In this document: one piece after another, positions 1 through 6,225 of the stretch
Position numbering within the stretch: the first letter of the stretch is position 1
How the letters are laid out: each line of letters begins with the position of its first letter
Source of the DNA: CAIVAT01 sp964628215
Lineage (GTDB): Bacteria > Bacteroidota > Bacteroidia > Bacteroidales > FEN-979
DNA: 11,948 nt
Reading direction: 5' to 3'
Assembly (NCBI GenBank): GCA_964628215.1
Contig: CAZVNF010000122.1
Location: forward strand, 1 to 11,948
Program-made: the position numbers and the translations under genes
Notes under the pieces: generated by a model
What the model was told of the DNA's origin: nothing
Databases searched by the model: none
The model's input: only the letters and a program-made list of their open reading frames with translations

Positions 1-52
1 ATTTCGCTATTTCGCTATTTCGCTACCTCGCTACCTCGCTACCTCGCTATTT
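1..52. repeat. Octamer tandem repeat directly after the ybdG-like gene
   Basis: Read on the plus strand, positions 1-48 are three copies of ATTTCGCT followed by three of ACCTCGCT, then ATTT before the stop codon. On the minus strand, the coding strand of the neighbouring channel gene, this reads TAG (the stop, 53-55), AAATAGCG, three copies of AGGTAGCG, two of AAATAGCG and a partial unit. The array therefore starts exactly at the stop codon and runs off the left edge of the window, so its full size is unknown. Every unit contains TAG. The two unit types are blocked, three of each, rather than mixed, which suggests recent slippage duplication. No inverted repeat or spacer structure is visible. 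Confidence 0.95.
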
Positions 53-1282
53 CTATTCCGGCAACACCGACGACATCTGCACATCTCTTCCGGAAGGACG
101 CTGAAAGGCTTTCAGGCCATATTCGGGCAACACCGACAGGATATGTTCAAACAACCGGGCCTGGAAGTCCTCAAATTCTGCCCAGTTGGGCGGAATGTAG
201 AATGCGTACAATTCCAGGGGCAATCCGTTTTCGGTTGGTTGCAATGTTCGCACCATGAGTGAAGCATCCTGGTTCAGATTGGGGATATTCCGCAGGTAAT
301 TGAGTATATAAATCCTGAACAGCCCCAGGTTTGTGGCATCTTTATCATGCAAATCAGGTTCCCCTGTCAGCAAATTTTTCGCTTCTAAATTGTCAAACAT
401 GGCACTATCCATAAACCGGATAGTTCCTACATCAATTAAAATAGACCGTTTCATGCGCCGGCCTCCTGCCTCACCCATGCTGCGCCAGTTCTGGAATGAA
501 TCGGATACCAGAGTATAGGTTGGAATACAACTGACCGAGTTGTCGAAATTTCTCACTTTTACCGTCACCAGTGAAACATCGATAACCGTTCCATCGGTAT
601 TGAATTTAGGCATGGTAATCCAATCCCCGATATTCAGCATTTTATTGCTTGAAAGCTGCACCCCAGCCACAAAACCCAGGATACTGTCCTTGAATATCAG
701 CATGATTACCGCCGACATCGCACCCAACCCTGCAAGTAACGCCAGCGGTGACTGCCCGATGAGAACAGAAACCATGGCGATCCCTCCAACCAGGTATGTG
801 ATGATTTTTCCAATTTGCACATATCCTTTAATCGGTTTGGAATCGGACAAATCCAGGTCACTATAAATATGATAAACGGCATTCAGAAAAGAAACAACCA
901 CCCTCATCATGATAACTGTCATAAACAGATGGAGTCCGATTTCAATAAACTTAATGGCTTCGGGGTATTTGGAAATACTTGGTGCCAGTGAAACCTGCAG
1001 CAGCAGGGCCGGGAGCATCATTGCCAGCCTCGTAAACACTTTTTGTTCATATAGATGGTCGTCCCATCTGCTGCTCGACTTTTCAATCAGTTTTTTAAGG
1101 AACTGGTTGATAATGAACTTGGCAATATAATAAACAATGACCGAAGAGATCAGTATAATAATCAGGGAGGAGAAATCGGCCAGGTAACCTGCAAAAACAT
1201 CCGGAACCCCCCAATTGGTCAGGGTCGATTTAAAATCATGATTCAGGGTACTTGCGGTGATCTGGTGCATGGGTGCTGGCAT
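53..1282 (-). CDS. ybdG: YbdG-type mechanosensitive ion channel (MscS family)
   Basis: This is an inner-membrane channel of the MscS superfamily, which opens under membrane tension to release solutes during hypo-osmotic shock. The protein has about 409 residues, close to E. coli YbdG, and resembles it over its whole length. Residue numbers here count from a GTG two codons upstream. Hydrophobic segments lie near 36-60, 86-102, 115-136, 158-178 and 183-208. The last is the pore helix and leads into FKDSILGFVAGVQLS, then GDWITMP and the beta-domain stretch DGTVIDVSLVTVKVRNFDN (232-250), with NWRSMGEAGGRR after it. The ATG at 1282 is preferred over the GTG at 1288, because no ribosome-binding site supports the latter. 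It lies 50 bases downstream of the lipid kinase gene and is probably co-transcribed with it. Family assignment is firm. Gating behaviour cannot be read from the sequence. Confidence 0.93.
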   Translation of the reverse strand: MPAPMHQITASTLNHDFKSTLTNWGVPDVFAGYLADFSSLIIILISSVIVYYIAKFIINQFLKKLIEKSSSRWDDHLYEQKVFTRLAMMLPALLLQVSLAPSISKYPEAIKFIEIGLHLFMTVIMMRVVVSFLNAVYHIYSDLDLSDSKPIKGYVQIGKIITYLVGGIAMVSVLIGQSPLALLAGLGAMSAVIMLIFKDSILGFVAGVQLSSNKMLNIGDWITMPKFNTDGTVIDVSLVTVKVRNFDNSVSCIPTYTLVSDSFQNWRSMGEAGGRRMKRSILIDVGTIRFMDSAMFDNLEAKNLLTGEPDLHDKDATNLGLFRIYILNYLRNIPNLNQDASLMVRTLQPTENGLPLELYAFYIPPNWAEFEDFQARLFEHILSVLPEYGLKAFQRPSGRDVQMSSVLPE

Positions 1283-1332
1283 AGACACAGGTATTAACTA
1301 TTAGATGATCAATTCAGGCGACAATTAAAGAA

Positions 1333-2223
1333 TTAAGGCACAATAACGTTGAGTGATAACGGGTTGACTTTCATGGTAAGTTCTTTGCCCATTGTTTTCG
1401 GATCCCCGTCGAGATGAATACTTTTACCCTTTTTCCTCTTCAGAATCACCTCTTTGGCCCTGATAATTTCAATATACCGGGTCTGGTCAAATTTCTTAAG
1501 AAAGAGCAAAGGTCCGAGAAAAAATGTTTTCCAGAAAGGCATTTTCCCGACAATGCAAACATCGATATATCCATCGCTTACACTTGCGTTGGGATCGATA
1601 GATGTATTGTTTCCAAATTGACTGGAATTGGCAAAACTGATCAGCAGGGCCCTGCGCCGGTATACCTTTCCATCGATAACCAGGGTATATTGTTTAGGTT
1701 CATAGTCCTTATAGGAGCTGGTAGTGATGCGGAGATAGGTTGAAAAACCACGTTTCCCTGCCGCCGCAAATTTCTTGGCAACCGATGCATCAAAACCGAC
1801 CCCGGCCAGGTTAACAAACAACTGGTCATTGATAGTTGCGGTGTCAATTTTCCGGATTGTACCGGTATTGATCACCTCAATGGCCCGTTTAAGGTTCATG
1901 GGAATTTTCAGATGCCGGGCGAGCCCATTGCCTGAACCCGAAGGAATGATGGCCAGGGCGGTGGCCGTGTCGACAAGACCTGAAGCTGTTTCATTCACCG
2001 TTCCGTCACCCCCTACTGCAACAACAATGTCCACCTGATCTGAGGCAGCTTTCCGGCTTAATTCAGCAGCGTGACCAGGCGCCTCCGTGTATACCACAGA
2101 CGGGAAATAACGCGTTTTATCCAACCGTTCCTCAATCAGTTTTTCAATACCCTTTTGCTTCCCGATCCCTGAAATGGGGTTTACAAGAAAAACAATCCGC
2201 TTTGGTGCCTTGTCATTCTCCAT
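1333..2223 (-). CDS. Diacylglycerol kinase-family lipid kinase (YegS/BmrU/DgkB-like)
   Basis: A soluble or membrane-associated lipid kinase of the DAGK catalytic-domain family, 296 residues, the usual length. Visible features are the start of the nucleotide fold (IVFLVNPISGIGK, 10-22), GGDGT for ATP binding (71-75), PSGSGNGLAR (94-103), the SDGYIDV stretch of the C-terminal beta-sandwich (216-222) and LDGDP (271-275) near the end. Family members phosphorylate diacylglycerol or related lipids with ATP. The substrate here is inferred, and sphingoid or other lipids cannot be excluded. The upstream gene encodes a phosphoglycerol-transferase-like enzyme whose relatives release diacylglycerol, which favours a recycling role like that of Gram-positive DgkB. 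The ATG at 2223 is fixed by an in-frame TGA two codons upstream. It lies at the end of a 15-base tandem repeat that fills the gap to the upstream stop codon. Confidence 0.92.
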   Translation of the reverse strand: MENDKAPKRIVFLVNPISGIGKQKGIEKLIEERLDKTRYFPSVVYTEAPGHAAELSRKAASDQVDIVVAVGGDGTVNETASGLVDTATALAIIPSGSGNGLARHLKIPMNLKRAIEVINTGTIRKIDTATINDQLFVNLAGVGFDASVAKKFAAAGKRGFSTYLRITTSSYKDYEPKQYTLVIDGKVYRRRALLISFANSSQFGNNTSIDPNASVSDGYIDVCIVGKMPFWKTFFLGPLLFLKKFDQTRYIEIIRAKEVILKRKKGKSIHLDGDPKTMGKELTMKVNPLSLNVIVP

Positions 2224-2260
2224 TCGTCATACCCATATTCGTCATTCCCATATTCGTCAT
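2213..2260 (-). other. Repeat-encoded 15-codon upstream frame overlapping the lipid kinase start
   Basis: On the minus strand an ATG at 2260 opens a frame that reads MTNMGMTNMGMTNGE and stops at TGA (2215-2213), a few bases inside the lipid kinase gene and out of frame with it. The frame is made almost entirely of the 15-base repeat. Because the unit is a multiple of three, copy changes would keep it open. Nothing in the sequence shows that it is translated. It is listed because ribosomes finishing the upstream sulfatase gene would meet several ATG codons here before the kinase start. Confidence 0.3.
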
Positions 2261-2281
2261 TCCCCTATCCGTTATCCCCCT
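2222..2281. repeat. 15-base tandem repeat filling the sulfatase-kinase gene junction
   Basis: Four adjacent 15-base units read, on the plus strand, ATTCGTCATACCCAT, ATTCGTCATTCCCAT, ATTCGTCATTCCCCT and ATCCGTTATCCCCCT. The last is the most diverged. Each unit can be split into a heptamer of ATTCGTC type plus an octamer of ATTCCCAT type. The array begins inside the stop codon of the upstream gene (2282-2280, minus strand) and ends inside the start codon of the kinase (2223-2221). Its third unit shares the 14 bases ATTCGTCATTCCCC exactly with the array before the DNA glycosylase gene at 10915-10928. Confidence 0.95.
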
Positions 2282-4295
2282 AATTATCAACCATCAATCG
2301 ATTCTCAATCAACCTGTTGTTATACTGCTGAAGATATGCATTCAAAAACACCTCCATCCCTTTTTGAACTTCAATTTCCTTGCCAATAAGATTATTCGCC
2401 TGGAGCTGGTCTTTTACCATGTTATACAACGCCGTACTTTTAGTGCCATTTGATTCAAGGTAATAACCTCCCTTCATTAAACCGTAAAATCCACTGATAT
2501 AATGAATTGAAAAATATGCGGCAGTGGAATTGCTGTCCAGAAGATCAGAACCGAATGCCAGGTAGTTCTTATCATACCCAAGATAGCTCATCACGGTTGG
2601 CAGCACATCGGTCTGCTGGGCTATAACCGTTGGTTTTCCCTGCAAATCACTGCCAGGTTTGAAGAACAGCAGCGGGATGGCATATTGACCTATATCAGAC
2701 TGATAATAAGGATAATACCCCTCAGAAGTATGGTCTGCAGTGATCACAAACAGGGTATTTTTAAACCAGGGCATATGCCTGGCGGTGTGGAAGAATTCGG
2801 CCAGGGAGTGATCTGCATACATGACACTTTGCTGGATGGGAAGTTTTCCCTTCCTGAAAATATTGATGTATTTCGCCGGCACATAGTAGGGATGATGTGA
2901 CGAAAGTGAAAAAAATGCTGCGGCAAACGGCTGTTTCAGTCCATTGATTGCTTTTGCGGTAAATTGAAAAAATTCCTCATCCCTTATTCCCCACTTCCCG
3001 TCGTAATCCTTTTCATTGTTGTATTCACTGCGGCCGTAGTAGTTATCAAATCCAACCAGTCGGGTATAGGAATCAAATCCCATGGTTCCATTGGTTCCCC
3101 CGTGGAAGAAAGCAGTGGTATATCCTTTGGCTTTCAGTAAACTGGCTATGCTCGAAAATTTCCCTGCCGCATAACTCGACTGAATAAAAGACTCATTCAT
3201 AAGGGAAGGGATTCCTGACAATACCGCAGGAATTCCCTGGATGGAGGTTTTCCCGTTGGCAAAGGCATCGAAATACAAACTGTGCCTGATGAGTGAATCG
3301 AGAAACGGGGTAAAACCCTGATATCTTCCCCCATCAAGACCATGATTGAGCGAACCGATATGTTCACGAGAGATACTCTCGAGGATGATCACCATGACAT
3401 TAAACTGTTTAAAGCCGGCCTGACTTCCGTGGTGAATCGGGGTATATACCTTTTCAAGATCACTTTCCTTTTTATAATAGGTCAGGGTTTTCAGTGTTTC
3501 CTTGTTAATGGTCCTGGCAATAGAAAATGGTGTATTCAGCAGGAGAGGCAGATTTTTAGCCGAAGTATAATTGCCCGCGGTAACCAGGGAAATTGGACGA
3601 AGCTGAAGTCCGCCACGCACCCCAATGACCGTCGCAACCATAGCAACTGCAAAAACCACAGTATTGACAATAAAATATTTGGGATCGAATCCCTTGCGTT
3701 TCGCACCTTGAAATACGACAGCAAACCGTGTTCCGACGTAGATCAAAACCGCCACAAACAGCAGCCAGATCAACAGGATATACCAGAAATCGCGGATAAA
3801 CTGGGGGATAAGTTTGTCAAAATCCCCTCCAACCCCCATATAATTAAAGATATCTGCCGTGAGTCGTTTAAGCGTAAACCTGAAATAAATGGTATCACCG
3901 AAGTTAGTCATCAGTGCGAAGGAATTGATCAGGTAGAAATAAATATTGGCGAACACCTGGTAAATCCGGTTGTACCTGAATGTAACAGGCAAGGTGTTCA
4001 TTACAATAAAAGGTGCATTGATAATAAGGAGGGCTGAAAGGTCGAACCGGATACCGATGAAAAACAGGCGCATCGCCTCCAGCAAACCGACATTGGAAAA
4101 ATAGCCCAGATTGCATGCATAGAAGATGATGCGGGATAAGAACAGGAGTGTGAGCACCAGCGAAAGTTTCAGCAGCAGGACTACTAAAATATTCCCCTGA
4201 TACCACCTCTTCCATTTCGACGAACCTGACCTGCCTCTCCCGCCTGAACTTTTACCTGATCCGGACTTTGATTTTCTTCCTGAATTTCTTCGCAT
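2280..4295 (-). CDS. LTA synthase/MdoB-like membrane phosphoglycerol transferase (sulfatase fold)
   Basis: A 671-residue inner-membrane protein of the LTA synthase branch of the alkaline phosphatase/sulfatase superfamily. A Ser/Gly/Lys/Arg-rich tail (1-31) precedes about five transmembrane segments near 35-60, 72-98, 112-130, 170-190 and 207-225. An extracytoplasmic catalytic domain follows from about 297. Its metal and nucleophile residues are visible: Glu306 in VIILES, the likely nucleophile Thr350 in GKTS (as in LtaS), His467/His468 in SLSSHHPYY, and Asp521-His522 in TADHTSEG. Relatives move phosphoglycerol from phosphatidylglycerol to lipoteichoic acid or to osmoregulated periplasmic glucans and release diacylglycerol. 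In a Gram-negative bacterium a glucan or other envelope glycan acceptor is more likely than lipoteichoic acid, but the acceptor is not shown. A phosphoethanolamine transferase is less likely given the GKTS motif context. The gene precedes the lipid kinase with a 56-base gap. A TAnnTTTG box lies just upstream of its start. Confidence 0.9.
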   Translation of the reverse strand: MRRNSGRKSKSGSGKSSGGRGRSGSSKWKRWYQGNILVVLLLKLSLVLTLLFLSRIIFYACNLGYFSNVGLLEAMRLFFIGIRFDLSALLIINAPFIVMNTLPVTFRYNRIYQVFANIYFYLINSFALMTNFGDTIYFRFTLKRLTADIFNYMGVGGDFDKLIPQFIRDFWYILLIWLLFVAVLIYVGTRFAVVFQGAKRKGFDPKYFIVNTVVFAVAMVATVIGVRGGLQLRPISLVTAGNYTSAKNLPLLLNTPFSIARTINKETLKTLTYYKKESDLEKVYTPIHHGSQAGFKQFNVMVIILESISREHIGSLNHGLDGGRYQGFTPFLDSLIRHSLYFDAFANGKTSIQGIPAVLSGIPSLMNESFIQSSYAAGKFSSIASLLKAKGYTTAFFHGGTNGTMGFDSYTRLVGFDNYYGRSEYNNEKDYDGKWGIRDEEFFQFTAKAINGLKQPFAAAFFSLSSHHPYYVPAKYINIFRKGKLPIQQSVMYADHSLAEFFHTARHMPWFKNTLFVITADHTSEGYYPYYQSDIGQYAIPLLFFKPGSDLQGKPTVIAQQTDVLPTVMSYLGYDKNYLAFGSDLLDSNSTAAYFSIHYISGFYGLMKGGYYLESNGTKSTALYNMVKDQLQANNLIGKEIEVQKGMEVFLNAYLQQYNNRLIENRLMVDN

Positions 4296-4323
4296 AATAA
4301 GATGAGTGGTCTAAAAAGGACTG

Positions 4324-4331
4324 CAAAATTA
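4324..4331 (-). promoter_or_regulatory. Putative Bacteroidota -7 box for the phosphoglycerol transferase gene
   Basis: CAAAATTA on the plus strand is TAATTTTG on the minus strand, an exact match to the TAnnTTTG -7 element of Bacteroidota housekeeping promoters. It lies 28 bases before the ATG at 4295, giving a predicted leader of roughly 20 bases. No TTG is found at the usual distance for a -33 box. It sits in the 50-base gap after the exonuclease gene, so the three-gene cluster may have its own promoter. Confidence 0.45.
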
Positions 4332-4345
4332 CGGCAATCGGGTGA

Positions 4346-4888
4346 TTATTTCGAATTTGTTTTAAAAACGTCAAACCAGTCATCAATTCGCCGGTCGGTT
4401 ATCCTGCAGGCCTCTACAACAATTCTACCGGCAGCAACCGAATCTTCAAGCGCATCATGGTGCTTGAATTCAATGCCAAGATGTCCGGCTACATTTGCCA
4501 GGTTATATCCGCTTTTCGAAAACTGCTGCCATGTATGCCGCACGATCCGGGAGGAATCAAGCCAACGGATATCAATCGGTTTCAGATGAAAGCGGGCATA
4601 AGCCTTCCCGAATGCCTGAAAATCAAAAGGGGTGTGGTGTACAACAATTCTCCCCGATAAAAGCTGATGAAGCACCGGATACACTGTGTAAAATGAAGGT
4701 GAGCCCTGAACCATTTCTTCCGTAATTCCATGGATCCTCACATTGCTCCAGTGAAAGGAACTCTGCGGATCGATGAGAGAATCCCAGGTACCGGTCAATT
4801 CGCCATTTTCAAACATGCCAATCCCGATCTGACAGATAGTTGATGAATCGTAATTGGCTGTTTCAACGTCGAGTGAAAAAAATCTCAT
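4346..4888 (-). CDS. DnaQ-like DEDDh 3'-5' exonuclease
   Basis: A 180-residue single-domain exonuclease of the DnaQ/epsilon-like (RNase T/ExoIII) superfamily, which removes nucleotides from 3' ends of DNA or RNA using two metal ions. All four acidic residues and the histidine can be placed: Asp7 and Glu9 in LDVET (motif I), Asp89 in HHTPFDFQAF (motif II), and His144 with Asp149 in HHDALEDS (motif III, DEDDh type). The spacing HGITEEMV (53-60) between motifs I and II is typical of the epsilon-like group. There is no polymerase, GIY-YIG or BRCT extension, so it may be a stand-alone proofreading or repair nuclease. Its in vivo substrate cannot be told from the sequence. It starts at ATG 4888, divergent from the citrate lyase genes, with a good promoter match immediately upstream. 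Confidence 0.9.
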   Translation of the reverse strand: MRFFSLDVETANYDSSTICQIGIGMFENGELTGTWDSLIDPQSSFHWSNVRIHGITEEMVQGSPSFYTVYPVLHQLLSGRIVVHHTPFDFQAFGKAYARFHLKPIDIRWLDSSRIVRHTWQQFSKSGYNLANVAGHLGIEFKHHDALEDSVAAGRIVVEACRITDRRIDDWFDVFKTNSK

Positions 4889-4905
4889 GGTGAATTTTTA
4901 CCAGA

Positions 4906-4938
4906 CAAAAATAGTAATTTGCATAACCCGTATAACAA
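4906..4938 (-). promoter_or_regulatory. Putative promoter of the exonuclease gene
   Basis: On the minus strand a TTG (4938-4936) is followed after 22 bases by TATTTTTG (4913-4906), which matches the TTG-N17-23-TAnnTTTG promoter pattern described for Bacteroidota. Transcription would start roughly ten bases before the ATG at 4888, so the leader would be very short. It lies back to back with the putative citrate lyase promoter. Confidence 0.55.
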
Positions 4939-4962
4939 CGACCATCGTACATGAAAATTTTC

Positions 4963-4970
4963 TAATTTTG
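4963..4970 (+). promoter_or_regulatory. Putative -7 box for the citrate lyase genes
   Basis: TAATTTTG matches TAnnTTTG exactly and lies 34 bases before the ATG at 5005, giving a leader of roughly 28 bases. No convincing TTG lies 17-23 bases upstream, so the promoter may be weak or need an activator. The region 4889-5004 otherwise holds only the divergent exonuclease promoter. I see no hairpin or riboswitch in it. Confidence 0.45.
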
Positions 4971-5004
4971 GATGTTCAAAAGATAACATTAAACAATTAC
5001 CAAC

Positions 5005-6225
5005 ATGGGAGAAACAGCTACAACCGGTAACAAAGGCAAAGGGGTTCGCTCCGATTGTTTTGTTACCCTCGAACTTACTAACCAGGGCGGAATTCAACTA
5101 CAGGTTGAATCGAAGGTGGCGGTCATGTACGGCGACAATATCCGCAGGGAAGCACTTGAAATCCTTGATTTTTTCGACATCAAAAATGCCGTTATAAAGA
5201 TTGAAGATTCCGGTGCCATATCTCTTGTGATTGCGGCCAGGATTGAGGCAGCCATAAAAAAACTCATACCCGCCGAGAAGAACCGGCTTCCGCCCATGCT
5301 GGCGGAAAACCTTTACAATACTACCAAAGACCGTAACCGGTTTTCAAGGTTGTATCTTCCCGGAAATTCTCCCAGCCTGATGATCAACGCCGGCATTCAT
5401 AAACCGGATGGAATCATTCTCGACCTCGAGGATGCAGTGGCTCCTGAAAAAAAGGATGAAGCCCGTTACCTGGTTCGCAATGCTCTTTGTGCCATCGACT
5501 TTTACGGTGCTGAACGGATGGTGCGGATCAACCAGGGCGAGAGGGGAATTGAAGATTTGAACTATATCATTCCTTATAATGTCAACCTCATCCTGCTTCC
5601 CAAGTGTGAAAAGCCGGAGCAGCTAATCGCCGTTAATGATCAAATCAGGAAGATCCAGGCAAAACACAATTTGTCAAACCCGGTTTGGATCATGCCGATC
5701 ATTGAAAGTGCCCTGGGCGTGATCAATGCCTACCCCATTGCCAGTGCAGCAAACAACATTGTTGCCCTTGCAATCGGCCTCGAAGATTACACGGCCGACC
5801 TGGGAACCCGGCGAACTGTGGAAGGTTCCGAATCCTTCTTTGCACGAAGCATGGTTGTTAACGCCGCACGTGCTGCCGGAATCCAGCCTATCGACTCTGT
5901 ATTCTCTGATGTGGGAGACATGGAAGCACTGCGCGAAAATGTACTGCGTTCCAAAGCGCTTGGCTTCGACGGGATGGGCTGTATCCACCCCAGGCAGATC
6001 GTGGTGATTCACACTTCGTTTGCACCCACGCCCGATGAAATCGATAAAGCCAAAAAAATTGTTTTCGCCTTTCATAAAGCCAGTGAACAGGGACTCGGGG
6101 TAGTTGCACTGGGCACGAAAATGATCGACCCGCCCGTGGTAAAAAGGGCACTGAACACCATCAATCTCGCATTAAAAATGAACAAACTCGCTGAAAACTG
6201 GAGGGAAACATATGAGCAAATTTGA
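5005..6225 (+). CDS. citE: Fused citrate lyase acyl carrier (gamma) and lyase (beta) subunit, CitD-CitE
   Basis: A 406-residue protein that joins two citrate lyase subunits usually encoded apart. Residues 1 to about 95 resemble CitD, the acyl carrier protein, with GGIQLQVESKV (28-38), YGDNIRREAL (42-51) and a DSGAISLVIAARIEAA stretch (68-83). Residues from about 110 are CitE of the HpcH/HpaI aldolase/lyase family: RLYLPGN (115-121), ILDLEDAV (138-145), MVRIN (172-176), MPIIES with Glu234, and GLEDYTADLG (258-267). CitE cleaves the citryl thioester to oxaloacetate and regenerates the acetyl carrier. In E. coli and Klebsiella CitD the prosthetic-group serine sits in an ESxD context. Here the aligned stretch is VRSD, leaving Ser16 as the nearest candidate, shifted by one. 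The gene overlaps citF by 14 bases, so translation is probably coupled. A lyase for a related substrate such as citramalate is a lesser alternative. Confidence 0.88.
   Translation: MGETATTGNKGKGVRSDCFVTLELTNQGGIQLQVESKVAVMYGDNIRREALEILDFFDIKNAVIKIEDSGAISLVIAARIEAAIKKLIPAEKNRLPPMLAENLYNTTKDRNRFSRLYLPGNSPSLMINAGIHKPDGIILDLEDAVAPEKKDEARYLVRNALCAIDFYGAERMVRINQGERGIEDLNYIIPYNVNLILLPKCEKPEQLIAVNDQIRKIQAKHNLSNPVWIMPIIESALGVINAYPIASAANNIVALAIGLEDYTADLGTRRTVEGSESFFARSMVVNAARAAGIQPIDSVFSDVGDMEALRENVLRSKALGFDGMGCIHPRQIVVIHTSFAPTPDEIDKAKKIVFAFHKASEQGLGVVALGTKMIDPPVVKRALNTINLALKMNKLAENWRETYEQI

Noticed and set aside
1289..1332. The gap between the lipid kinase and channel genes as a terminator or repeat locus
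   Set aside because: I found no stable hairpin with a T-run and no clear periodicity in these 44 bases. It is simply a short intergenic gap, consistent with co-transcription.
2222..2281. A possible CRISPR array or integration site at the short repeats
   Set aside because: The units are adjoining and only 7-15 bases long, with no unique spacers, no cas genes, no integrase and no tRNA end nearby.
3342..4037. A 231-residue plus-strand open frame
   Set aside because: It is antisense to the membrane and catalytic part of the phosphoglycerol transferase and has no recognisable domain.
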